Assembly: GCF_039537705.1 (NCBI RefSeq)
Contig: NZ_BAABBA010000002.1
Location: 248,001-312,000, forward strand
Direction of reading: 5' to 3'
Origin: Georgenia daeguensis
Lineage (GTDB): Bacteria > Actinomycetota > Actinomycetes > Actinomycetales > Actinomycetaceae
Length of the DNA: 64,000 nucleotides
Positions 41,370 to 50,235 of the stretch are shown one piece after another; positions within the stretch are counted from its first letter, which is position 1; each line of letters opens with the position of its first letter. The notes below the pieces were generated by a model that saw only the letters and a program-made list of their open reading frames with translations, did no database searches and was not told the DNA's origin. The position numbers were made by a program, and so were the translations under genes.

Positions 41370-41670
41370 CCTGACGCTCCAGCTCCTGCGTGGTCAGGGA
41401 CTCGGCCAGCGCGAGGTCGATCTGCCCGAAGGCCTCCCGTACCTTGCGGATGTATCCCGCCGCCTCCGTCGCGTACTCGTCGAGGTCCTCGATGGCGTCG
41501 GCCCAGGACCCCGCGAACTCGTGGAGCTCGTCGAAGAGCGGCGCGGCCCCGACGACGAGCGCGTCGGACCCCCGCAGCTCGTTGCACAGGCTCTGGAGCT
41601 CGCTGCTCAAGTTGTTCAGGTCGGACTCGGTCGAGGACAGATAGCCCTCGTCGACGACAAGGTCGGTCAT
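41362..41670 (-). CDS. Small helical WXG100-like protein, possible effector partner
   Basis: A 102-residue, almost entirely helical protein (LVVDEGYLSSTESDLNNLSSELQSLCNELRG ... FDELHEFAGSWADAIEDLDEYATEAAGYIRKVREAFGQID) of the size of WXG100 proteins. The central SW region lacks a clean W-x-G but has FAGSW. ATG 41670 overlaps the FHA membrane protein stop (ATGA), and its own end overlaps the effector start by 8 bases. In LXG systems of Bacillota small helical proteins encoded just before the effector bind its N-terminus for export. A similar role is likely here (inference). Confidence 0.65.
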   Translation of the reverse strand: MTDLVVDEGYLSSTESDLNNLSSELQSLCNELRGSDALVVGAAPLFDELHEFAGSWADAIEDLDEYATEAAGYIRKVREAFGQIDLALAESLTTQELERQDG

Positions 41671-43772
41671 GAGTTTCCCCTCAGCACGGTGCTCTCGATC
41701 TCGTTGTCGGTCTCCTCGCCGGCGACGGCGAGGACGGTGGCGCCGGCGCGGACGCGTGAACCGGCTGGCACCTTGGTCTCCTGCCAGGCACCGAGCCGCT
41801 CCTCGCCACGGTCGGTGACGACGGTGGTGCCGTTGGTCGACGCCCGGTCGGTGACCCAGACGCCCGCACGGGACACCCGCACGGCGAGGTGGGTCTTGGA
41901 CATGGTGGGGTCCTCGACGGCGAGCGTGTGGTCGACGCGCTCCCCCGCACGCGCCGCCGGGGCCCGGCCGACGAGTGTCGTCCCGGGCTCGAGCAGCCGG
42001 CCGCCGACCCGCACCTGGGCCACCTCCGACCGGTGCGGCCGCGGCACCGCGAGCTCGGCCGGCGCGGCGCCGACGATCGGCGCGGCGTCCACGGTCGGCG
42101 CGACGCCGACGATCGGCGGAGCGCCCTCGGCCGGCGGGGCGCCGACGGACGGGCGGGACGGGATCGCGTCGGGCGTCGAGGCCTGCGGCTCGGAACCGGC
42201 ACCCGGAGCGGCCATCCACGCCGGTCGTGGGCTGCCGGGCGGCGCGGAGACCGCCGGGCCGGTTACGGCTCCCGGGGCGTGCGACGAGACGGGCGCGGCG
42301 GGCGTCTGCCTGGTCCTGCCGTGCAGCTCGCGCAGGGCCGCGGCCTCCTGGGCCGGCGTGGTCCTGCCGACGAGCGCGCCGCGCACCCGGCGCCAGCCCC
42401 GCCAGGTGGCGGCCGCGGCGGTCCAGGACACCCCGGCCCCGAGGGCGGACGCCAGCAGGACCCCGAGGTCCGACCCGGTGGCGAAGGGGGCAAGGAGGTC
42501 GAGCAGGTCCCGCACGAGCTCCACCGTCCAGGCGACCGCCACGAGGGCGGCCACGACGGCGGTCAGTGGACGTGCGCCCAGGCTCGCCGCCTCGTCCTGG
42601 GGACCGCGCGCCGGCCGACCCACGTTGCCGGAACCGGCCGCGCGACGTGCACCGTCCTCGCGGATCAGCAGCGGCATCAGCGCCCACAGGGCCACACCGC
42701 GCGCCAGCCGCGAGCCCGCGGCCAGCACGACGACCCCGAGCGCGAGCCCCACCACCGCCAGCGCCGCCCCGAGGGCCCCGGCGGCAACGCCGGTCAGTCC
42801 GAACGCGGAGCCACCTCCGGCGCTCGCGCGCAGGAGCGTGGCGCCGAGCAGGGCCGCCAGCCAGCCGAGCACGCCCGCACCGAGGCGGCCGAGGTCGGCG
42901 AAGGCCGGCACCAGGGTGCGCAGCGCCGCCTGGCGCCGGATCATCATCGAGCCGAAGGTGGTCCAGTCCCGCCGGTAGTCCGCCGGGTCGAGGAAGTTCC
43001 TGGCCGGTCCGGGCACGAGAAGCATGACGACAGTCTGCCGGTTTTCGGCCGGTCCGTCCCCGGAGTTCCGCGACGGGGCAGGCGCGGGCGTGGGCTGCCA
43101 GGCCGCCGAGTGGATCCGGTTGACGCCGGAGAGCAGGCTCGCGGCGGCGGTCGCCGTGACGAGGGCGGCCGCGGCGAGTGCGAGCAGGATGGGCAGCTCG
43201 GTTCCCCACGTCGTGCTGGCCGCCCTCTCGGTCGTGACGTCCAGCGCCGCGAGCGCCGACCCGGCGGGCGGGAGGACCAGCTCACGGACCAGAAGGGCGA
43301 CGATGACGAGCAGGAGCGCAGCGGCGGCGAAGCCGAGCGTCGCCCGGGTCGCGATCGCCCGGTGCGGCCGGGCCGCGTCCCGGGTGCGGCCGCTGCGCGT
43401 GGGCGTGGCCAGCCAGGCCGCCACCGCGCGGGAGAGCACGCTGCCGGCGCGCACGACCAGCACGCCCAGCGCGGCGGCGGTCAGCCCCAGGAGCGCGGCG
43501 CCTGCCGTCAGCCACGCGGCGGCGCCGTCCGCCGTCTGCCAACGACCTGTCGCCACCGCTCCGAGGAGGGCGGCGGCCAGGCCGAGTGACCAGGCGAGCG
43601 CGCCGGCGCCCAGCCGGCCGCGGGAGGCGTAGGCCCGGCCGAGCACGTCGAGCGCCTCACGCCGCAGCGGCGCGAGCGTGTCGTTCGGGGAGAGCGGGTC
43701 GGCCACCGCCGCCGTGGACAGGTAGGCGCGTGCGACGGACGGCACGAACGGCACCTCTTCTCCCCTCGGCAT
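41667..43772 (-). CDS. Polytopic membrane protein with C-terminal FHA domain
   Basis: A 701-residue protein. The first ~480 residues contain about eight to ten hydrophobic segments arranged as two similar halves (ALAWSLGLAAALLGAVATGRW / GVLGWLAALLGATLLRASAGG), suggesting an internal duplication. A Pro/Ala-rich linker (about 490-585) leads to an FHA domain: GTTLVGRAPAARAG, DPTMSKTHLAVRVS, DRASTNGTTVV. Its topology puts the FHA domain in the cytoplasm, where it can read phosphothreonine. ATG 43772 (MPRGEEVP) has AGGGGAAA six bases upstream. It may be a membrane component of the secretion apparatus in place of EccD/EccB (inference). Confidence 0.7.
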   Translation of the reverse strand: MPRGEEVPFVPSVARAYLSTAAVADPLSPNDTLAPLRREALDVLGRAYASRGRLGAGALAWSLGLAAALLGAVATGRWQTADGAAAWLTAGAALLGLTAAALGVLVVRAGSVLSRAVAAWLATPTRSGRTRDAARPHRAIATRATLGFAAAALLLVIVALLVRELVLPPAGSALAALDVTTERAASTTWGTELPILLALAAAALVTATAAASLLSGVNRIHSAAWQPTPAPAPSRNSGDGPAENRQTVVMLLVPGPARNFLDPADYRRDWTTFGSMMIRRQAALRTLVPAFADLGRLGAGVLGWLAALLGATLLRASAGGGSAFGLTGVAAGALGAALAVVGLALGVVVLAAGSRLARGVALWALMPLLIREDGARRAAGSGNVGRPARGPQDEAASLGARPLTAVVAALVAVAWTVELVRDLLDLLAPFATGSDLGVLLASALGAGVSWTAAAATWRGWRRVRGALVGRTTPAQEAAALRELHGRTRQTPAAPVSSHAPGAVTGPAVSAPPGSPRPAWMAAPGAGSEPQASTPDAIPSRPSVGAPPAEGAPPIVGVAPTVDAAPIVGAAPAELAVPRPHRSEVAQVRVGGRLLEPGTTLVGRAPAARAGERVDHTLAVEDPTMSKTHLAVRVSRAGVWVTDRASTNGTTVVTDRGEERLGAWQETKVPAGSRVRAGATVLAVAGEETDNEIESTVLRGNS

Positions 43773-43803
43773 GTGCGTTTCCCCTGATGGTGCGAGTACG
43801 ACG

Positions 43804-43832
43804 GCGGGCACGGGCGGTGCGCCCGTGCCCGC
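43804..43832 (-). terminator. 12-bp hairpin after WXG100 copy 1
   Basis: Arms at 43804-43815 and 43821-43832 pair perfectly around a 5-base loop, about 30 bases downstream of the WXG100 stop. A weaker 6-bp version (44419-44424 with 44430-44435) lies at the matching place after copy 2. Both could end the short monocistronic transcripts. Confidence 0.65.
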
Positions 43833-43862
43833 TGGTGACCGGGTGTCTCCCCGGCCGGCCGG

Positions 43863-44153
43863 TCAGATGCCCGCGGCCAGCTGCGAGTCCGTGTCGGCCA
43901 GCGCCTGCGCGGCGTTGGTCAGGTACTGCGAGAGGTCCTGCAGCCCCTCGATCGTGGACTGCGCCCCCGTGGTGAACTGCTGGTAGGACTCGTTGAACCG
44001 CACCGACGCCTGGTCCGTGACGAACCCGGACTCCACCAGGCCCTGGATCTGCGCCTGCAGACGGTTCAGGTCCGCGATGATCTGGTCCTTGGCGGTGACC
44101 AGGTTGTTGGCCTCACGCTGCATCTCGTCGTAGGAGACGTTGATGTTCGACAC
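43863..44153 (-). CDS. WXG100-family protein, copy 1
   Basis: A 96-residue helical hairpin protein of the WXG100/Esx class, the typical small substrate of type VII secretion. Helix one is SYDEMQREANNLVTAKDQIIADLNRLQAQIQGLVES, the turn is GFVTDQAS, and helix two RFNESYQQFTTGAQSTIEGLQDLSQYLTNAAQAL. The tryptophan of W-x-G is missing (G-F-V at the turn), although the length and the Phe/helix pattern are standard. The protein is identical to copy 2. It starts at GTG 44153 behind AGGGGGAG. It has its own upstream region with two inverted-repeat sites and a hairpin after it. Confidence 0.85.
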   Translation of the reverse strand: MSNINVSYDEMQREANNLVTAKDQIIADLNRLQAQIQGLVESGFVTDQASVRFNESYQQFTTGAQSTIEGLQDLSQYLTNAAQALADTDSQLAAGI

Positions 44154-44216
44154 CGTGCGTCACTCCCCCTCTGGGATCGAGGTCCCGCCGCCAGCCGACG
44201 AGATCCGCTGAGAACA

Positions 44217-44302
44217 TTCCTACCGGTCCGAAACACCCCCTGTCGCCCACCACCCATGGGGACAACTCCCCTCGGGCCCCCGAGCCACGGGGAGAACTCC
44301 CC
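44217..44302 (-). promoter_or_regulatory. Two inverted-repeat sites and -10 ahead of WXG100 copy 1
   Basis: GGGGACAACTCCCC (44258-44271) and the perfect 6-2-6 repeat GGGGAGAACTCCCC (44289-44302) are 31 bases (three turns) apart. The first lies exactly 105 bases from the start codon. A -10-like TAGGAA (44222-44217) follows with no good -35, as expected of an activator-dependent promoter. Confidence 0.6.
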
Positions 44303-44467
44303 GCCCACAGGCTTCCCCCGACCATGACGACAGCCGGCCGGGGCGGCGGTCCGCGTGGCTCCCCCTGCGTGCCACCTGGTCCGCCCGGCCCCCGGCCGGC
44401 TGGTGCGTCGTGCGCGGCGCGGGCAGTGCGCCCGCTTGGTTGCCGGGTCGTCTCCCCGGCCCGCCGG

Positions 44468-44758
44468 TCAGATGCCCGCGGCCAGCTGCGAGTCCGTGTC
44501 GGCCAGCGCCTGCGCGGCGTTGGTCAGGTACTGCGAGAGGTCCTGCAGCCCCTCGATCGTGGACTGCGCCCCCGTGGTGAACTGCTGGTAGGACTCGTTG
44601 AACCGCACCGACGCCTGGTCCGTGACGAACCCGGACTCCACCAGGCCCTGGATCTGCGCCTGCAGACGGTTCAGGTCCGCGATGATCTGGTCCTTGGCGG
44701 TGACCAGGTTGTTGGCCTCACGCTGCATCTCGTCGTAGGAGACGTTGATGTTCGACAC
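44468..44758 (-). CDS. WXG100-family protein, copy 2 (identical to copy 1)
   Basis: A 96-residue protein with exactly the sequence of copy 1, so the duplication is recent or kept uniform by gene conversion. GTG 44758 has the same AGGGGGAG ribosome site and -10 region. The pair could make a homodimeric substrate at raised dosage instead of an EsxA/EsxB-type heterodimer (inference). It lies 172 bases downstream of the unknown membrane gene at 44931. Confidence 0.85.
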   Translation of the reverse strand: MSNINVSYDEMQREANNLVTAKDQIIADLNRLQAQIQGLVESGFVTDQASVRFNESYQQFTTGAQSTIEGLQDLSQYLTNAAQALADTDSQLAAGI

Positions 44759-44862
44759 CGTGCGTCACTCCCCCTCTGGGATCGAGGTCCCGCCGCCAGC
44801 CGACGAGATCCGCTGAGAACATTCCTACCGGTCCGAAACACCCCCTGTCGCCCACCACCCAT

Positions 44863-44907
44863 GGGGACAACTCCCCTCGCGCCCCCCAGCCACGGGGAGA
44901 ACTCCAC
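44863..44907 (-). promoter_or_regulatory. Operator-like sites ahead of WXG100 copy 2
   Basis: GGGGACAACTCCCC (44863-44876) is kept at the same 105-base distance from the start. The distal site reads GGGGAGAACTCCAC (44894-44907), one base off the palindrome. Copy 2 may therefore respond less strongly than copy 1. Confidence 0.55.
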
Positions 44908-44930
44908 CGGCACGGCGCCCTGCGCGCCGG

Positions 44931-45812
44931 TCAGCCGAGAGCGGCAAGGAGGAGGGCGACGACGATGATCGCCGTGCTCGCCGCGCACAGCAGCAGGCCG
45001 GTCCGGGCGACCCAGGAGGCTGGGCCCCCGCGGCGGACCGCACGGATGGCGGGGACGAGGCCGGCCGGCCCCAGCCCGAAGATCCCGAGGAGCAGGGCCG
45101 CGACGGCGGAGCCCCCCGCGCCGGCACCGACGACGTCACGCTCGTCCTGGGTCAGCTCGTCGGCGTGCCCCGTCCGTGCCAGGAGCGCCAGGTCGGAGTA
45201 GGGCCGCCGCTGCGGACGACCTGCGCTCGTCCGGCGCTGCGACCGCCGTGCCACCGTGCGCGCCGCTCGCGTGTGGCGCCACGAGGCTGCGTCCGGGGAA
45301 GGAATCCCGCGTATCGCCCGCACTGCCGCCACGACGGTCGCCGTCAGCGCGACGGTGAGCCACACCCAGAAGCCTCCGAACGCGACGCCGTAGTACTCGC
45401 TGCCCATGAAGGAGTGCGCGCCGGCGGTCGTTCCCGCGATCCCTCTGATCGTGCCCGCGATCGTCAACGATCCCCAGAAGAGGAGCACCGTCGGGATGCG
45501 CCCAGGGTCGTAACCCGCGCCCGCGCGCCCGCGGATCGACCCCAGCGCGAGCACGACACCCCACAGGGCGAGCAGGTACACCACAGGGACGTGACCCCAG
45601 GCGAGGACCGCGACAACCACGGAGTAGAACCGGTCCCCGAAGCCGCCGCCGCCCAGCCCCGCGAGCACCCTCTCGAGCCCGCCCGTGTAGTGGCGAGGTG
45701 CATGCACGTACAGACCCGTCCACGCGAACAGGGCACCGTGCACGAGCCCGACGACCTGGAACTGCCGCACCGGTGTGGTGCGACGGCGCACCGCGCCGTC
45801 GACGGCGGTCAT
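44931..45812 (-). CDS. Uncharacterised membrane protein following the EccC-like ATPase
   Basis: A 293-residue protein with about six hydrophobic segments: four in the first 170 residues (GLVHGALFAWTGLYV, YSVVVAVLAWGHVPVVYLLALWGVVLAL, TVLLFWGSLTIAGTI and FGGFWVWLTVALTATVVAA) and two at the C-terminus (AAL LLGIFGLGPAG and LLLCAASTAIIVVALLLAAL), separated by a basic cytosolic loop. No family is recognised. ATG 45812 overlaps the ATPase stop (ATGA), so it is co-translated with the motor and may be a membrane component of the secretion machine (inference). Confidence 0.65.
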   Translation of the reverse strand: MTAVDGAVRRRTTPVRQFQVVGLVHGALFAWTGLYVHAPRHYTGGLERVLAGLGGGGFGDRFYSVVVAVLAWGHVPVVYLLALWGVVLALGSIRGRAGAGYDPGRIPTVLLFWGSLTIAGTIRGIAGTTAGAHSFMGSEYYGVAFGGFWVWLTVALTATVVAAVRAIRGIPSPDAASWRHTRAARTVARRSQRRTSAGRPQRRPYSDLALLARTGHADELTQDERDVVGAGAGGSAVAALLLGIFGLGPAGLVPAIRAVRRGGPASWVARTGLLLCAASTAIIVVALLLAALG

Positions 45813-48800
45813 CCGAGCAGCGGGAGCTGCACCTTGCGCACCTTGCCCTTGGCCACGTACATGCCACGCCCGGGCGGGAACTCCTTGCGCTGCACCCGCG
45901 GGAACGAGGTGCGGAAGAGCGAGTCGCCCTCCACGGACTCCGGCTGCAGCGCCAGGCCCCGGCGGCCGTTGCGCACCTCCGCCAGCAGTGGCCAGGACGA
46001 TCCCCAGGTGGAGGTCTCGCCGTCGGCGATGACGAGGTGCTCGTTGCGCTTGACGTTCTGGATGAGCTCCGTGACGGGCTTCTCCGCGGGGCTGGAGAGG
46101 AAGTCCGAGAGGTTCTCGATCACGAGCACGACGCCGGGCTGGCCGCGGTCCGGCGGTGCGGCGAACAGCGGCAGCATCTCCTTGGCGAGGTCGGCGACGT
46201 CGGCCGCGCCGGTGGCGGTGCGCTCCCAGAGGTCCTGGCCGGCGAGGACCGAGCGCCGTGCCCCCAGGTAGACGAATCGCGTGGCCGGCTCCGCCTCGGC
46301 GAGGGCGTGGGCGAGCCAGCGCAGCGCGTTCGTCCGACCCGACTCCGCCGGACCGGCGAGAAGGAACGTCCCCACGGGCTCGAACCCGATCGGGGCCAGC
46401 GTGTCGTCCGCGACGCCGAGCACCGGCAGTCCGCCGACGTGGACCGGCATGTCCTCCGACGGCACGACCTCGGGCAGCCGCCGCACCGGCGGCGCCTCCT
46501 GCGTGCCGGTCCGGCGCAGGGTGCCCGCGAGCTTCTCGATCGCCCGCACCTGCTCGGCCAGGCTTGAGGTGCCACCGAGCACCGCGATCTGCATCTCCAG
46601 GCCGGAGGGGGTGATCGCGCGCCCGGGCACGGAGCCGGGGTCGAGGACGTCCTTGGGCGCGCCGAGCTGCTGGTAGGCGTTCTCGTCAGCCATGCGCATG
46701 ATCACGCGCCGGGGCAGCGAGCCGGTCACGGAGGTGGGGATGGCGCCGGGGCGGTCGGCCGTGACGGCGACGTGCACGCCGGCGGAGCGGCCGTCGACGA
46801 GCAGCTGGAGGAACAGCTGGTACCAGGGCGCCAGGCCGATCACCGTCTCCCACTCGGCACGGAACGCGGCGTAGCCGTCCACGAGCAGCAGGATCCGCGG
46901 CTCGTCGGCCCGGCCGGTGATGTCGCGGTACTCCTCGATGCTTCCGGCACGGGCCTCGGCGTAGCGCACGGAGCGCTCCTCCACGAGGTCGCGCAGCATG
47001 CCGAGCAGGCGCTGGAGGCGCTCGGCGTCGTCACCGTCGATGATCGCGCCCACGTGAGGCAGCGCCTCCAGCGGTGCGAGGCCGCCGGAGGAGAAGTCGA
47101 GCCCGTAGACGTGGACCGGTCCGCCCTTCGGTGTGATCCCGGCGCCGACGGCGAGGGTGCGCAGCGCCGTCGACTTACCGGCGCCGCCGGCCCCGTAGAA
47201 GACGATGTTGCCGTCGGTGTCGGGCCGGTAGTACGTGGTGACCTGGCGCTGGTGCGCCGGGTCGTCGACGACGCCGAGGACGAGCGCCGAGTCGGTGCGC
47301 GGCCGCAGGGCAGAGAGGTCCTGGACCTCGGTGAGTGTGGGCAGCCAGGGCTTGCGCGGCGCCGGCACGCCGGCGGCGTCGGCGGCCGCACGCACCGAGC
47401 CGACGATGCGCGCGATGTCCGTGGGCCCCTCCTCGCGGCGGTCGGCGGCGCGCTCCTCCTCGGGCCGCTCCGGCCGCTCCCACCGGACCCCGGCGCCCAT
47501 GGCGAGCGTCTCGACGTCGACCTGCGCCTTGGGCGCGGCGTCGGTGGTGCGTCCGCCCGCGTACCCGGCCTGGAACAGGGTGATCCGGCCCGGACCGGTG
47601 CGGGCCGCGCCGCGGCCGGGGGTGCCCGGGTCGAAGTGGGCCGCCATCGGCAGGCCCAGGACGTCGGAGGAGTCGTTCTCGTCGGCCATGCGCAGCGCCA
47701 CGCGCAGGTTCGTGTTGGCGCGGAGGTTGTCCTTGATGACGCCGGCGGGCCGCTGGGTCGCGAGGACCAGGTGCAGGCCGAGCGACCGGCCGCGCTGTGC
47801 GACGTCGACGACCCCGTCCACGAACTCCGGGACCTCGGTGGCCAGGGCCGCGAACTCGTCGACGATGATGATCAGGCTCGGCGGCGCCTCCGGGTCGCCG
47901 GTGCGCTCCAGCGTGATGAGGTCCTTCGCGCCCTTGCGGTTCAGCAGGTGCTCGCGGTGGTGCAGCTCGGCGCGCAGGGAGGTCAGCGCGCGCCGCACGA
48001 GGTGCGGCGAGAGGTCCGTGACCAGCCCGACCGAGTGCGGGAGCTTGACGCAGTCCGCGAAGGCGGAGCCGCCCTTGTAGTCGACGAACAGGAACGTGAC
48101 CCGGTCGGGGCTGTGGGCCGTCGCCATGCCGAGCACCCACGACTGCAGGAACTCCGACTTGCCCGCACCGGTCGTCCCGCCGACCAGGGCGTGGGGACCC
48201 TGGGTCCGCAGGTCGAGGGTGAACGCCTCGGTCGCGCCCTGACCGATGAGCGCGCGCAGGTTCGCGTCGTGGCGGCGGCGCTGGGGCGGGCTGCCGTCGC
48301 GCGGGATCAGGGAACCGTTCTCCTGCCAGCGCTCGAGGATGCCCTGGGCGCCCTGGGCCACCTCGGGGCCGACGAGCGCGAGGTAGGAGACCCGCCCCGG
48401 CAGGTCGGAGGCGTCGTCGACCGGCGCGCCGGCGTCGGTGACGGCGGCGAGGTGGGTGGCCAGGGCCGCGACGTCCCCCTCGGAGAGCGTCTCGCAGGCC
48501 ATCGGCGTGACGGCGGTGCCGGACCGGACGTAGCCGGCGGCGCCGGACTCGGTGGTGGAGGTCACGGCGACGAAGGTGCGGCAGACGGCGGGGAGGCGCT
48601 CGACCGCGCCGGCGCACCAGATGACGTGCACGCCCGCCGCGGGGCCCTCCTCGGCGAGGCGCACGAGGCGGCCGCGCTCGATCGGCGCGTCGTCCTCCAC
48701 GAGCAGCACCACGATCGGCAGGTGCATGCTCTCGCGTGCCCCGCGCGTGGCGAGCCGGTCGTCGACGAGCCCCTCGAGCTTGGAGACGAGCTGGAGCACG

Positions 48801-50233
48801 CCGGCCTGGTGCGACCCGATGTGCGGACCGTCGAGCGGGGAGTGGACGGAACCCACGTGCGGCAGCCACTTCGTCCAGTCCCAGCGGGCGGCGCTGGCGG
48901 CCGAGGTGGCGACGGTGAGGACGAGCTCGGCGGGCGAGTGCATCGCGACCAGCTGGCCGAGGACGGCGCGGGCGGCGTCGTCGAGCACGTGCCGGGGCCC
49001 GGCGAGGCCGACGGCCCCGCACTCGCGCAGGTCGGCGGTGACGGGTACGCCGTCGACCATGAGCATGTCGCTCTTCAGCGCGGTGACCTGGTCCCAGAAC
49101 TCGTCCAGCGTGTTGCCCCGGTTGGGCACCTTGACCTCGGTGCGCGAGGGCATCGTGCCGACCCCGAGCCGGAGCGTGAGGAAGGCGTCGTGCTCGGGAC
49201 GCCGGGTCCAGAGCAGCGGCTCGAGGGTCATCACGGCCCGGTGCAGCTCCGCGGCCGAGGGGTGCTCGGCCAGGCGCATGGCGCGCTCGGTCGTCCGCCG
49301 CTCCTCCAGGTCCGCGCGTACCGAGGCGATGGTCTTCTCGAACTGCTCGACCTCGGCCCGGAAGTTGCGCCGGTTCGTCATGCGCTGGTCGATGTACGTG
49401 CCGATCACCATCAGCGGCATCATCGCCATGAAGGCCAGCATCATGGGGTTGCGCCCCATCATCAGGAATATCGGCACCATGATGAGCGGCACGAGCAGGA
49501 TGACGATCGGGAACTTCGCCGGCTTCTGCGGTGCGGGCGGCTTGGGCGCCTCCACCTCCTCGCCGGCGAACACCGGCGCCAGGCGCGGGGACCGGTTGAA
49601 CTCCACGACCGCGGTGTCGGGCCGGGCGTGCCGGGAGGCGGCGATGCGCTCGATGCGGATGGTCGTGTCGCCCAGGCTCACCGTGTCCTGCGGGAGCAGC
49701 ACGGCGCGCTGGACCTGACCGTCGCCCATGAGCAGGCCGTTGGCCGAGCGGAGGTCGGCGATCTCGATGACGTCCGTGACCGACAGGCGCGCGTGCTCCT
49801 TGGAGACGGTCGCGTCGGCCAGGCGCACGTCGCACCCCTTGCCGCGCCCGATGATGGTGGTGCCCTCGGGCACGTCGACCACCCGCCCGGTCTCGGGCCC
49901 CTCCACGACGGTGATGCGGGCGACGGGCGGCGCCTGGGGGTCGCGGCGCTCGAACCGCTGCGTCGCCTGGGCGAGCGAGACGACCGTCCCGGGACGAACC
50001 GTCTGGGCGGCCGGGGCGTCGGGGTCGAGCAGGCGGGTGTGCTCGGGCGCGCCGCTGCGGGCGTGACGTCGCAGGGTGAGGTTGGCGATCTCCGGCTCGC
50101 TGAGCCCGGGCGACACCGGGTCCGTCTCGTGCAGGTTCCGCGCGACGTCGGCGACGGTGGCGGTGCCGTCCACGGTCACCGCCAGGTCGACCGGCTCGGC
50201 GCTGGTGCGCAGGAGGGTCAGCTTGATCCGCAT
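45809..50233 (-). CDS. eccC: Type VII secretion motor ATPase, EccC/EssC type, with N-terminal ubiquitin-like and FHA domains
   Basis: A 1474-residue FtsK/SpoIIIE-type ATPase. Order: residues 1-90 ubiquitin-like (MRIKLTLLRTSAEPVDLAVTVDG; compare YukD/EsaB); residues about 105-195 FHA (TTIIGRGKGCDVRL, TVSKEHARLSV, LRSANGLLMG); two membrane helices at about 240-280; a linker domain; then three ATPase modules. Module 1 has intact Walker A GGTTGAGKSEF (near 685) and Walker B SLIIIVDEFAAL. Module 2 has GAGGAGKSTA (near 1011) with ILLLVDGYAA. Module 3 has the degenerate GPAESGRTNA (near 1292), lacking the Walker Lys. This is the EssC layout of Bacillota more than mycobacterial EccC. ATG 50233 gives a full N-terminus; the upstream extension of the frame is shadow. 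It is the single best marker of a type VII system here. Confidence 0.92.
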   Translation of the reverse strand: MRIKLTLLRTSAEPVDLAVTVDGTATVADVARNLHETDPVSPGLSEPEIANLTLRRHARSGAPEHTRLLDPDAPAAQTVRPGTVVSLAQATQRFERRDPQAPPVARITVVEGPETGRVVDVPEGTTIIGRGKGCDVRLADATVSKEHARLSVTDVIEIADLRSANGLLMGDGQVQRAVLLPQDTVSLGDTTIRIERIAASRHARPDTAVVEFNRSPRLAPVFAGEEVEAPKPPAPQKPAKFPIVILLVPLIMVPIFLMMGRNPMMLAFMAMMPLMVIGTYIDQRMTNRRNFRAEVEQFEKTIASVRADLEERRTTERAMRLAEHPSAAELHRAVMTLEPLLWTRRPEHDAFLTLRLGVGTMPSRTEVKVPNRGNTLDEFWDQVTALKSDMLMVDGVPVTADLRECGAVGLAGPRHVLDDAARAVLGQLVAMHSPAELVLTVATSAASAARWDWTKWLPHVGSVHSPLDGPHIGSHQAGVLQLVSKLEGLVDDRLATRGARESMHLPIVVLLVEDDAPIERGRLVRLAEEGPAAGVHVIWCAGAVERLPAVCRTFVAVTSTTESGAAGYVRSGTAVTPMACETLSEGDVAALATHLAAVTDAGAPVDDASDLPGRVSYLALVGPEVAQGAQGILERWQENGSLIPRDGSPPQRRRHDANLRALIGQGATEAFTLDLRTQGPHALVGGTTGAGKSEFLQSWVLGMATAHSPDRVTFLFVDYKGGSAFADCVKLPHSVGLVTDLSPHLVRRALTSLRAELHHREHLLNRKGAKDLITLERTGDPEAPPSLIIIVDEFAALATEVPEFVDGVVDVAQRGRSLGLHLVLATQRPAGVIKDNLRANTNLRVALRMADENDSSDVLGLPMAAHFDPGTPGRGAARTGPGRITLFQAGYAGGRTTDAAPKAQVDVETLAMGAGVRWERPERPEEERAADRREEGPTDIARIVGSVRAAADAAGVPAPRKPWLPTLTEVQDLSALRPRTDSALVLGVVDDPAHQRQVTTYYRPDTDGNIVFYGAGGAGKSTALRTLAVGAGITPKGGPVHVYGLDFSSGGLAPLEALPHVGAIIDGDDAERLQRLLGMLRDLVEERSVRYAEARAGSIEEYRDITGRADEPRILLLVDGYAAFRAEWETVIGLAPWYQLFLQLLVDGRSAGVHVAVTADRPGAIPTSVTGSLPRRVIMRMADENAYQQLGAPKDVLDPGSVPGRAITPSGLEMQIAVLGGTSSLAEQVRAIEKLAGTLRRTGTQEAPPVRRLPEVVPSEDMPVHVGGLPVLGVADDTLAPIGFEPVGTFLLAGPAESGRTNALRWLAHALAEAEPATRFVYLGARRSVLAGQDLWERTATGAADVADLAKEMLPLFAAPPDRGQPGVVLVIENLSDFLSSPAEKPVTELIQNVKRNEHLVIADGETSTWGSSWPLLAEVRNGRRGLALQPESVEGDSLFRTSFPRVQRKEFPPGRGMYVAKGKVRKVQLPLLG

Positions 50234-50235
50234 GC

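Larger units (their letters stand above)
43847..44302. repeat. Copy 1 of a ~455-bp tandem duplication carrying a WXG100 gene
   Basis: This block matches 44452-44907 at a constant offset of 605 bases. It covers the entire WXG100 gene and its 5' region with the operator-like palindromes. By eye it is identical over at least 43861-44272. Confidence 0.95.
44452..44907. repeat. Copy 2 of the ~455-bp tandem duplication
   Basis: Second copy of the 43847-44302 block. Differences appear only near its edges, including one that spoils the distal inverted repeat. The ~145 bases between the copies hold only a short hairpin (44419-44435). Confidence 0.95.
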
